Source: Nonomuraea antri (GTDB lineage: Bacteria; Actinomycetota; Actinomycetes; Streptosporangiales; Streptosporangiaceae). From it: a stretch of 37,056 nt of DNA. Of the stretch, positions 15,142 to 21,910 are shown piece by piece. A program made the translations under genes and the position numbers. The stretch is from NCBI RefSeq assembly GCF_013283785.1, contig NZ_JABCPZ010000097.1, forward strand, positions 1 through 37,056, written 5' to 3'. The first letter of the stretch is position 1. Every line of letters begins with the position of its first letter. The notes below the pieces were generated by a model. It searched no databases. It was not told where the DNA came from and saw only the letters and a list, made by a program, of their open reading frames with translations.

Positions 15142-16122
15142 TTACGGGTGGACCTTGAGCCTGCCCAGGTTCACGTCCGTGTCGTCGGCGACGATCTCGG
15201 CCTCGGCGACCTGCGGCTCCTGGTGGCCCTCGTCGTCCACGACGATCCGCACGTCCTCCTGAGCGGCCGGGAGAACCGGCTGCTGGGCGGCGACGGGCAC
15301 GGCTTCGGGCACCAGCGGCCCGGCCGCCGACTCGCTGCGCATGAGGTCGCCGAGCACCGTGCTGATCTCGGTCAGGCGGCGCACCACCTCGGTGTGCGTG
15401 TTGGTCAGGTAGTCGACGCGGCGTCCGGCGTGCTCGTCGAGCGCGGCGACCCGCTGGTGCGCGGCGGCCAGCGTCGAGTCGGCCTCCTCCCGCGCGCTGG
15501 TGACCAGGTGCTCGGCCTGCGCGGTGGCGTTCTCCATCAGCCGCTCGGACTCCTGGGTGGCGCCGTTCAGCACCCGCTCGGCCTCGCCCCGCGCGCCGAT
15601 CACGGTCTCCTCGGCCTCCGCGCGGGCCGCGCCGAGCTGCTCCTCGGCGTCGGCGCCGGCCTGGGCCAGCATGCGCTCGGCGGCCTGCGTCGCCTCGGCC
15701 ACCCGCCGCTCGGCCTCGGCCTGGGCGGAGGTGAGGATCTTGTCGGCGGTCTCGCGCGCCGACGTCATCAGCCGGTCGGCCTCCGCCCTGGCGTTCTCGC
15801 GCAGCGACGTGGCCTCGGACTCGGCGTCCTCCCGCTTGGCCGCGGCCTCCTCCTCGCCGAGCTTGAGAATCTGCGCGAGCCGCGGGCTCAGGTCGTCGTA
15901 GCTCTGTGGCGCCTCGACCATGCGCCGCCGGGCCTCCGCCAGCTCGAGGCGGCCCTGCTCAGCCTGATCGATGGCCCGCGCCAGGCGCTCTTCCAGATCA
16001 CGGACCTGGTTTCTGGTACGGATCATGTAGTCGTGGACCTGGCGGCGGTTGTAGCCGCGCATCACGACCTCGAAGGTGTCCTCTTGCATCAGATCGGGGA
16101 GACTCTCGTGCTGGTTTGTCAT
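15142..16122 (-). CDS. DivIVA-domain coiled-coil protein (possibly FilP-like)
   Basis: This is a 326-residue cytoskeleton-like protein. Residues about 14-60 hold the DivIVA N-terminal motif (FEVVMRGYNRRQVHDYM). A long Ala/Glu/Arg-rich coiled coil runs from about 35 to 265 with many short repeats of the EAEAERxxAxA kind. A Pro/Val/Glu-rich acidic tail (about 270-326) follows. In Streptomyces such proteins (often mislabelled cellulose-binding proteins, including FilP) organise polar growth and cell shape. The length is near that of FilP, but repeat-rich coiled coils make orthology unsafe. It is divergent from the carbonic-anhydrase-like gene with a 138-base gap. Confidence 0.8.
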   Translation of the reverse strand: MTNQHESLPDLMQEDTFEVVMRGYNRRQVHDYMIRTRNQVRDLEERLARAIDQAEQGRLELAEARRRMVEAPQSYDDLSPRLAQILKLGEEEAAAKREDAESEATSLRENARAEADRLMTSARETADKILTSAQAEAERRVAEATQAAERMLAQAGADAEEQLGAARAEAEETVIGARGEAERVLNGATQESERLMENATAQAEHLVTSAREEADSTLAAAHQRVAALDEHAGRRVDYLTNTHTEVVRRLTEISTVLGDLMRSESAAGPLVPEAVPVAAQQPVLPAAQEDVRIVVDDEGHQEPQVAEAEIVADDTDVNLGRLKVHP

Positions 16123-16260
16123 GGGGGTTACCTAAGGGTTTGCGTGAGGCGGGGGAAAACTGCGGGTTGTAAGGGTCTGACGACGAGACGTCAGGAAACG
16201 ACTTTCCTGCCATCTGCCCACGTCCGCAACCGGAACGCCATACTCGCACCGGGATTTACG

Positions 16261-16791
16261 ATGTGGCAGGTGTACATCGCAGCGCTGGACAACGGGGCAG
16301 TTCCCGACATTCATCCCGAGGCGTACATCGCGCCCGGGGCCGTCGTGGTCGGACAGGTGCGGGTGGGCCGGGCGTCCAGCATCTGGTACGGCTCCGTTCT
16401 CCGAGGGGACGACGAGCGGATCGAGATCGGCGAGGAGTGCAACGTACAGGATCTATGCTGCCTCCATTCCGACGCGGGCGAGCCCGCGGTCCTGGAGAAC
16501 CGGGTCAGTCTGGGGCACAAGGCCATGGTCCACGGCGCGCACGTGGAGACCGGGGCGCTGATCGGCATCGGCGCGATCGTGCTGGGCGGGGCGCGCATCG
16601 GCGCGGGCACGCTGGTGGCCGCGGGCACGGTGATCGGGCCGGGCAAGACGATCCCGTCCGGGGTGCTGATCGCCGGGGTGCCCGGCCGGATCGTGCGCGA
16701 GCTGACCGACGACGACCGGGCCTCCTTCGCCCGCACGCCGGACAACTACCAGGCCAAGGCGATCAGGCACCGGCAGGCGTCAGAGCTTTGA
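16261..16791 (+). CDS. gamma-type carbonic anhydrase family protein (hexapeptide repeat)
   Basis: This is a 176-residue left-handed beta-helix protein of hexapeptide repeats (for example YIAPGAVVVGQVRVG and ALIGIGAIVLGGARIGAG). The three histidines that bind metal in gamma-carbonic anhydrases appear as CLHSD and GHKAMVHGA. Members of this YrdA/PaaY-like group may be carbonic anhydrases, thioesterase-like or of unknown activity. The ATG at 16261 is chosen because the first repeat begins soon after; a weak GGGA lies before it. Its last 29 bases overlap the end of the convergent lipoprotein gene. Confidence 0.88.
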   Translation: MWQVYIAALDNGAVPDIHPEAYIAPGAVVVGQVRVGRASSIWYGSVLRGDDERIEIGEECNVQDLCCLHSDAGEPAVLENRVSLGHKAMVHGAHVETGALIGIGAIVLGGARIGAGTLVAAGTVIGPGKTIPSGVLIAGVPGRIVRELTDDDRASFARTPDNYQAKAIRHRQASEL

Positions 16792-17674
16792 TCAGCACCT
16801 TGTCCGGCACGGACGAGGGGTTCAGCGGGTCGGCGTACTCGGGCAGCTCGGGCCGCAGGAAGCGGACGAAGTCCACGGTCATCTTCAGGTCGGGCGTGCC
16901 CTTGATGAGCTTGGCGTTGGCCTTGGTCGCGTCCTTCTTGAGCGTGTTGTAGCTGTCCCAGTCGGTGTAGGCGGTCAGGCCCCACTGCAGCACCTGGGGC
17001 AGGTCGGCGGCCCAGCGCTTGCCGACCTTCCACTCGCCGCCGTCCTCGCGGTACAGGGCGACGGCGGCGCGGCCCACCCTGGCCAGCACCATTTCCACCC
17101 ATTCGCTCTTGACCGCGATCTCCTGCGGCTTGGAGCTGCCGTCCCTGGTCTGCTTCACCTCGACCTTGCCCGGCTGGTCGCCGGTGCCGGTGGTGACCGA
17201 GACCCAGTTCGGCTTCTCGTAGGAACCGGGCTGGCGGGCCATCAGGCCGCCGAGCGAGAACTTGCGCTTGGGCTTGCCGCCGTCCTTGCCGGTGACCTTG
17301 ACCCGGGCGTGCATGACGATGTCGCCGGCCAGCTCCTGGTAGATGAACGGGCCGCGGAAGCCGTCGAACCAGGCCGACGTCCTGGGCTCCAGGTACAGCG
17401 AGCCCTCGGCGGTCTTGTTCACGTCGAGCTTGGCGATCCTGTCGACGTCCTTCTCGGTCTCGCTCAGCTTCGTCCAGACGGCCAGCTCGGCGTCGTCGGC
17501 GAACTCGGTTGAGGCGGAGCCGACCTCACCGCCCGGCGCGGGCGCGCTGGCCTTGTCCAGGGTGAGGATGCCGGGCAGGGACGGCGAGGGCCGCACCGCC
17601 GTGCCCGTGCCGCAACCGGCGACTGCGCTCATGACCGCCACTGCCCCTGCAATCTTCGCCCTCATAGCGGACAT
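16763..17674 (-). CDS. lipoprotein with concanavalin-like domain (DUF1349-like)
   Basis: This is a 303-residue exported lipoprotein: hydrophobic signal peptide ending VAGC, with the lipidated Cys at residue 21, then a Pro/Ser-rich linker. The domain that follows contains WFDGFRGPFIYQELAGDI, VMHARVKV, KFSLGGLMAR and MVLARVGRAAVALY, resembling DUF1349-type concanavalin-like proteins whose ligand is usually a sugar or unknown. The in-frame ATG at 17665 is a possible alternative start. The gene is divergent from the large hypothetical gene, and its 3' end overlaps the carbonic-anhydrase-like gene by 29 bases. Confidence 0.72.
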   Translation of the reverse strand: MSAMRAKIAGAVAVMSAVAGCGTGTAVRPSPSLPGILTLDKASAPAPGGEVGSASTEFADDAELAVWTKLSETEKDVDRIAKLDVNKTAEGSLYLEPRTSAWFDGFRGPFIYQELAGDIVMHARVKVTGKDGGKPKRKFSLGGLMARQPGSYEKPNWVSVTTGTGDQPGKVEVKQTRDGSSKPQEIAVKSEWVEMVLARVGRAAVALYREDGGEWKVGKRWAADLPQVLQWGLTAYTDWDSYNTLKKDATKANAKLIKGTPDLKMTVDFVRFLRPELPEYADPLNPSSVPDKVLIKALTPAGA

Positions 17675-17726
17675 TCTGCCGTGTTATGCCGATGGTCGAT
17701 GCGATGCCCGCCGGGATGCCTGCCAG

Positions 17727-17732
17727 TACGAT
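17727..17732 (+). promoter_or_regulatory. possible -10 element TACGAT, leaderless start
   Basis: TACGAT is followed by exactly seven bases and then the GTG at 17740. The same spacing is seen at three other genes in the window (26491, 27972, 31983). It helps choose GTG 17740 among several upstream ATGs. Confidence 0.4.
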
Positions 17733-17739
17733 GGCCGCC

Positions 17740-19089
17740 GTGCGCCCCTGGGATGCATTCACGGCCGCGGCAGCGGACGTCCGCGCGATGGTCGCGGACC
17801 CCCGCTGGGACGCTCTGCCCATGCCGGGGCGCGCGCACGTGCTCGCCGCCAGGATCCTGGTCACCGCCGACGGCGACAGGTGGCTGTACGGCGCGCACGC
17901 GCGCTGGCACCTGTACGACCCCGCCGACGGAAGCTGGCACGCCGCGCCGCCGCCACGCGGTGTCAAGGCGCGGCGCGTGGAGCATCCCGCGGCCGTGCTG
18001 CCCGAGCGGGTGATACCGGCCGGCGCCGACTTCACCGCCGAGCCGGGCTCCACGCAGGCGTTCGTCGGCCCCGACGTGCCGGCCGCGCTCACCGAGCAGG
18101 TACGCGTGCTGCTGCGGGCCAGCGGGCGCAAGCAGGAGACCGACTTCCCGCTGACCGCCTTCGACGAGATCTTCGCCTCCGACGTGCCGAGCACGGTGGC
18201 CGCGATCTGGGGCACGATCATGTGGTGCGCGTACGCGCCGGCCTTCGACGGCAACGAGCGCCTGATCACCATCTTCGGCGAATACCTGCGCCGTCCGCTG
18301 CCCGGTGACGAGTGGGTGCGCTGGCTGCCCGCGCCGCCGCTGCTCGATCTGGTCACGCTGGTGGCCGAGCGGCTGCGGGCGGGCCGTTCGCGGGCCGCCA
18401 CGCGGCTGGCCGCGCTGATGGCCGACACCGCGCAGCTGCTGCTGTCCGACACCCGGTTCAGGCCGCGCGCGCTGGCCCTGCTCACCATGGTCGAGCCCGC
18501 GCTGCGCCGGCCCGGGCTCGACGACCAGGCGGCGCTCGACGGCGACGAGCGGCTGCGTCAGGACTGGCTGGCGCGCTGCCCCGCGCGGCTTCGCCGGGCG
18601 CTGCTGGCCGAGACCGACCCCGAGTCGCACTTCTCCCACGCGGTCTACGACCTGGCCGAGACGCTGTCGTTCGCCCCCGACCCGCCGCACGCCACGGCGA
18701 CCTTCCTGGCCGACCTGTCCGACTCCAAGGGCAGGCTGCCGGAACGGCTCGACCAGCGCACCAGGCAGGCGTACCTGGAGCTGGAACGCGACGGGCTGAC
18801 CAGCACCTCGGCCCGTGATGCGACAGAGCCGGACGGCTTCGAGTCCCGCCCGCCGGCCGCCGAGCGGACGGGCGGCGCGGTGGCGGCGAGAGAGCGCGTG
18901 GCCGAGGTGGCGCCGCCGGACCGGGCGGGCTCGGCCGCGGTGCTGGGCGCGGCGTACGCGACCGCGCTGGCGTGGGGCAGGCTCACCGGCGCCAAGCTGC
19001 CCGAGCGCGGCCTGGCCGCCCAGACGGCCCTGGTACGCAGGCTCATCGAGCAACGCGACGACCACGGGCACCACACAGAGCACCACTAA
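17740..19089 (+). CDS. conserved hypothetical protein, about 449 residues
   Basis: I do not recognise a functional domain. The protein starts RPWDAFTAAAADVRAMV, has a small N-terminal beta-rich part (GDRWLYGAHARWHLYD, YDPADGSWHAAPPP) that looks like a WW-like or surface-display repeat, then a mainly helical body with many Arg, Leu and Ala residues. It has no signal peptide or membrane helix, so it should be cytoplasmic. Starts at 17686, 17692, 17704, 17716 and 17731 are in frame; the GTG at 17740 is preferred because TACGAT sits seven bases before it. The tail is His/Asp-rich (DDHGHHTEHH). It is divergent from the lipoprotein gene. Confidence 0.65.
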   Translation: MRPWDAFTAAAADVRAMVADPRWDALPMPGRAHVLAARILVTADGDRWLYGAHARWHLYDPADGSWHAAPPPRGVKARRVEHPAAVLPERVIPAGADFTAEPGSTQAFVGPDVPAALTEQVRVLLRASGRKQETDFPLTAFDEIFASDVPSTVAAIWGTIMWCAYAPAFDGNERLITIFGEYLRRPLPGDEWVRWLPAPPLLDLVTLVAERLRAGRSRAATRLAALMADTAQLLLSDTRFRPRALALLTMVEPALRRPGLDDQAALDGDERLRQDWLARCPARLRRALLAETDPESHFSHAVYDLAETLSFAPDPPHATATFLADLSDSKGRLPERLDQRTRQAYLELERDGLTSTSARDATEPDGFESRPPAAERTGGAVAARERVAEVAPPDRAGSAAVLGAAYATALAWGRLTGAKLPERGLAAQTALVRRLIEQRDDHGHHTEHH

Positions 19090-19313
19090 ACCACTAATAT
19101 CGCTATTTCCCCCTTACTCCGCCTATATCGTTCTAACACTCCAACAACTGGCGTATTAGCTGAATTGTGATCTCGGATTCGGGAAATGACCCCTGTGGGG
19201 CCCGCGAGGGCGCGTGACGCCACGAAAGGAATGACTCCGATGGGCCATGTCGCCGGCAGGGCCCGCGCCGTAACCTCGTAGAGGGTGTGGGCTGCGGAAG
19301 GAAGGACGACGCG

Positions 19314-19475
19314 GTGGGGCACGACGATCTGGACTCCCGGGTCCACGACCGTGTCGCGTTGGACGAGATTGCGCTCTACGCCGAGGTGCTCACCGCCGTC
19401 GCGGTCAGCGAACGGCGGCTAACCTTGGACGAACTCGACGACGCGCTCGGATTGCGGACTTCGGCGAGCCGCTGA
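19314..19475 (+). CDS. small acidic hypothetical protein, 53 residues
   Basis: This is a short acidic helical protein (VALDEIALYAEVLTAVAVSERRLTLDELDDALGL, cited in two overlapping parts: VALDEIALYAEVL and RLTLDELDDALGL). The latter looks like a helix-turn-helix-like or MarR/ANTAR-like end fragment, but it is too short to assign. The GTG at 19314 has GGAAGGA seven bases ahead. A hairpin terminator follows 20 bases after the stop, which supports it as a real, separately transcribed gene. The upstream 224 bases (19090-19313) are noncoding apart from a tiny possible leader ORF. Confidence 0.55.
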   Translation: MGHDDLDSRVHDRVALDEIALYAEVLTAVAVSERRLTLDELDDALGLRTSASR

Positions 19476-19494
19476 AGGACCATCACCAGACCTA

Positions 19495-19530
19495 GTCCCG
19501 GGCTCCTCAGGGGTCCGGGACGCTGGTTTT
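19495..19530 (+). terminator. intrinsic terminator after the small gene
   Basis: GTCCCGG (19495-19501) and CCGGGAC (19515-19521) form a perfect seven-base stem with extra inner pairing (CTCC with GGGG). It is followed by GCTGGTTTT, a short T-run, which makes it a good intrinsic terminator. Confidence 0.65.
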
Positions 19531-19582
19531 CCGAATAGTTCGCAGCCGCCGAACATGACTAGTCAATCGGCGCGATCTTCTC

Positions 19583-19864
19583 CTACGAACGGACGAGACG
19601 GGCGATCGCCGCGGAGGCCTCCTTGACCTTCGCCTCGGCCTCGGGACCACCGGTGTTGATCGCGTCTGCCACGCAGTGCGAGATGTGCTCCTCCAGCAGC
19701 CCCAGCGCCACCGCCTGCAGCGCCCGCGTGGCGGCGGAGACCTGGGTGAGCACGTCGATGCAGTACGCGTCGTCGTCGACCATGCGCTGCAGGCCCCGGA
19801 TCTGCCCCTCGATTCGCCTGAGACGCGTCAGATAAGCCTGCTTGTCTCCGCTGTACCCATGCAT
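19583..19864 (-). CDS. CsoR-family copper(I)-sensing repressor
   Basis: This 93-residue all-helical regulator belongs to the CsoR/RcnR family. The Cu(I) triad is intact: Cys35, His60 and Cys64, with the same spacing (25 then 4) as Mycobacterium tuberculosis CsoR. The N-terminus YLTRLRRIEGQIRGLQRMV is the family DNA-contact helix. CsoR represses copper efflux genes and is released by Cu(I). Here no copper ATPase, chaperone or other copper gene is adjacent, so its target may be elsewhere or only itself. The ATG at 19864 is the natural start. Confidence 0.9.
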   Translation of the reverse strand: MHGYSGDKQAYLTRLRRIEGQIRGLQRMVDDDAYCIDVLTQVSAATRALQAVALGLLEEHISHCVADAINTGGPEAEAKVKEASAAIARLVRS

Positions 19865-19903
19865 GCTTCTACGGTACCCGTAACCCGTATGCGGACCGCG
19901 AAC

Positions 19904-20971
19904 TCAGCGAAGATCGCCGATCAGCTTCTCCCACTGCTCGGCCACCGGCAGCGCCGCGTGCCTGATCGCGGTGTCGAGCGCGCCGGCGGCCAGCGACCTG
20001 CGCCGCCGCTCGTCGTCGATCAGCGCGAGCAGCGCGCCCGCGTAGAGCTGCAGCTCGCTCTCCGACTCGGGCACGAGCACCCCGTTGTAGCCGGTCGCGA
20101 CGAACTCGCTCGGCCCCCTGGCCCCCTCGAAGGCCACCACGGGCACCCCGCAGCCCATGGCCTCCAGCACGGTCATCCCCAGGTCCTCGCTGCGCGAGGT
20201 GTTGGCCACGATCGAGGCCTTGGCGAACTCCCCGGCCAGGTCGGGCGTGGTGCCCATGAAGTAGACGTGGTTGTGCATGTTGAGCTCGCGCACCAGCGAG
20301 CGCAGCCGCCGCTCCTCCGGGCCGCCGCCGTACAGCCGCAGCCGCCAGTCGGGCCGTTTGTCGGCCACGATCGCGAACGCCCTGATCAGCCGGTCGTACG
20401 CCTTGACCGGCACCCACCTGCCGCCCGCCGCCACGATCCGGTTGTCCATGCGCGAGCGCGGCCACGGGCCGGGAGGCAGCGGATCGAGCAGGGCGTGCAC
20501 GCCCGGCCCGGTGTCGAGCAGCCTGATCCACTCGTCCTGCGCGGACTCGGTGGCGGCGACGACCGCGTCGAGCCGCGGGTAGAACTTCTTGACCGGGCCG
20601 GGCACGGCCGGCCGGCCCCACTCCCTGGCGATCTTCAACGTTTCACGTGGAGCATGCCTGGCCGCCTGGACGCCCAGCCCCGGCCTGGTGGTGATCAGCA
20701 CGTCGGACTTGAGCCCGCGCAGCACCCGCCACAGCGCCACCTCGGTGCGCACCTGGCCGCGTGGCAGCAGGTGCCTGACCCCGGGCCGGGCGTCGACCAC
20801 GCTGCGCATGCTCACTCCGGGGCCGACCGGGAAGAACGGCTTCTCCTTCTGCCGCCTGACGCTGATGACCTCGACCTCGTGCCGCTCGGCCAGTGCGGTG
20901 GCCAGGTTGAGCGTGGCGCGGACGTCGCCGCGTATCCCGTACGCGGAGGCGAGCATGATGCTGACCTTCAT
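19904..20971 (-). CDS. glycosyltransferase family 4-like protein
   Basis: This is a 355-residue GT-B fold glycosyltransferase. The N-terminal half begins MKVSIMLASAYGIRGDVRATLNLA. The C-terminal nucleotide-sugar domain has RWVPVKAYDRLIRAF, LYGGGPEERRLR and the E-x7-E region EDLGMTVLEAMGCGVPVVAF. It probably builds a cell-envelope glycan; the acceptor is unknown. It starts within the stop of the upstream gene (ATGA, four-base overlap), so the two are one transcriptional unit. A cytoplasmic, membrane-associated location is likely. Confidence 0.88.
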   Translation of the reverse strand: MKVSIMLASAYGIRGDVRATLNLATALAERHEVEVISVRRQKEKPFFPVGPGVSMRSVVDARPGVRHLLPRGQVRTEVALWRVLRGLKSDVLITTRPGLGVQAARHAPRETLKIAREWGRPAVPGPVKKFYPRLDAVVAATESAQDEWIRLLDTGPGVHALLDPLPPGPWPRSRMDNRIVAAGGRWVPVKAYDRLIRAFAIVADKRPDWRLRLYGGGPEERRLRSLVRELNMHNHVYFMGTTPDLAGEFAKASIVANTSRSEDLGMTVLEAMGCGVPVVAFEGARGPSEFVATGYNGVLVPESESELQLYAGALLALIDDERRRRSLAAGALDTAIRHAALPVAEQWEKLIGDLR

Positions 20972-21762
20972 CCGCCGACCTCGATCCGCAGCTCGTCGTC
21001 GGCGGTGTAGCAGGGTCTGATGGGCACCCCGTCGATCTTCGCCGACGGATAGTGCAGGCGGCGGCGCTTGCCGTCGATGTCGTCGAGCCTGGAGCCGAGC
21101 TTGAGCGGGGCGGGCAGCCCCGCCACCTCCAGCGCGGGCTCCCAGGTGCCGGCCCCGTCGGGGTCGGCCGCCAGCACGTCCACCAGCGAGACCGCGGCGT
21201 GGAAGCGCACCCCCTGCACGGTGGCCGTGGACGACACGCGCACGGCCGCCTGCCTGCGATCGAGCGTGAGCATGGCCTCGTGCCGGGAGTCGTCGTCCTC
21301 GATGCCGGTGTAGGCGAGCAGGCCCGTCACCTCGAATCGGCCCTCTCTGAACCAGATCGCGCGCACCTCGGCCACCGGTTCGGCGTCGGCTATCTTCAGC
21401 GCCAGGAATCCGTTACGCGTGCGGTAGGAGCGGTAGGCCAGGGTGCGCCGGCACAGGGCGTAGGCGTCGAGGTGGTCGAGCGAGAAGCCCGGGTCGATGC
21501 TGCGCAGGCGCACCCGTTTGCCGTCGCGGCGCAGGTAGGCGTCCCAGCGGCCGGCGCTGAGCGCCAGCGGCGCGAGCGAGACGGCCAGCGAGGCCTCGCG
21601 GGCCCGCGCGCCGGGCGTGCCGAGCAGCACGTCACGTTCCACCCCGGTCGTACGGTTGCGCAGCACGAGCTCGGTGCCGTCTTCCAGAGGTTCCTCGATG
21701 GCGAGTCGCAGGGAGAGCACGTCGGCCAGGGTGACTTCGGCATCCGTGACGACGACACGCAT
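20968..21762 (-). CDS. hypothetical protein coupled to the glycosyltransferase
   Basis: This is a 264-residue protein made mostly of beta strands, without signal peptide or clear membrane helix. Segments such as LVLRNRTTGVERDVLL, GRWDAYLRRDGKRVRLR and YRTRNGFLALKI suggest an immunoglobulin-like or jelly-roll substrate-binding fold. I recall similar modules fused or adjacent to envelope glycosyltransferases and glycerophosphotransferases in actinomycetes, but give no firm family. It overlaps the glycosyltransferase start by four bases, so the proteins likely act together, perhaps in teichoic-acid-like polymer synthesis (inference). Confidence 0.65.
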   Translation of the reverse strand: MRVVVTDAEVTLADVLSLRLAIEEPLEDGTELVLRNRTTGVERDVLLGTPGARAREASLAVSLAPLALSAGRWDAYLRRDGKRVRLRSIDPGFSLDHLDAYALCRRTLAYRSYRTRNGFLALKIADAEPVAEVRAIWFREGRFEVTGLLAYTGIEDDDSRHEAMLTLDRRQAAVRVSSTATVQGVRFHAAVSLVDVLAADPDGAGTWEPALEVAGLPAPLKLGSRLDDIDGKRRRLHYPSAKIDGVPIRPCYTADDELRIEVGG

Positions 21763-21869
21763 CAGGAGCCCCCTCCCCGTCGAATAGAGCCATGCGTCGT
21801 TGAGGTTACCGTGATTTTCCCGTTATGTGGATGCCGGATTTCGTCAGGACGAACCCTCTGACATGCGAA

Positions 21870-21896
21870 ACTCCTCCACAGAAGCTGTGGAGGAGT
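21870..21896 (-). terminator. 12-bp perfect hairpin after the iron-sulfur protein gene
   Basis: ACTCCTCCACAG (21870-21881) and CTGTGGAGGAGT (21885-21896) pair perfectly around the loop AAG. Read on the minus strand, the stem is followed by TTTCG. It starts 15 bases beyond the stop of the gene ending at 21911 and is a convincing intrinsic terminator. Confidence 0.75.
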
Positions 21897-21910
21897 CCGA
21901 CTCGCACCGG

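Noticed and set aside
19086..19346. 86-codon minus-strand frame downstream of the large hypothetical gene
   Set aside because: It has no domain, overlaps the start of a better supported plus-strand small gene, and lacks a Shine-Dalgarno site.
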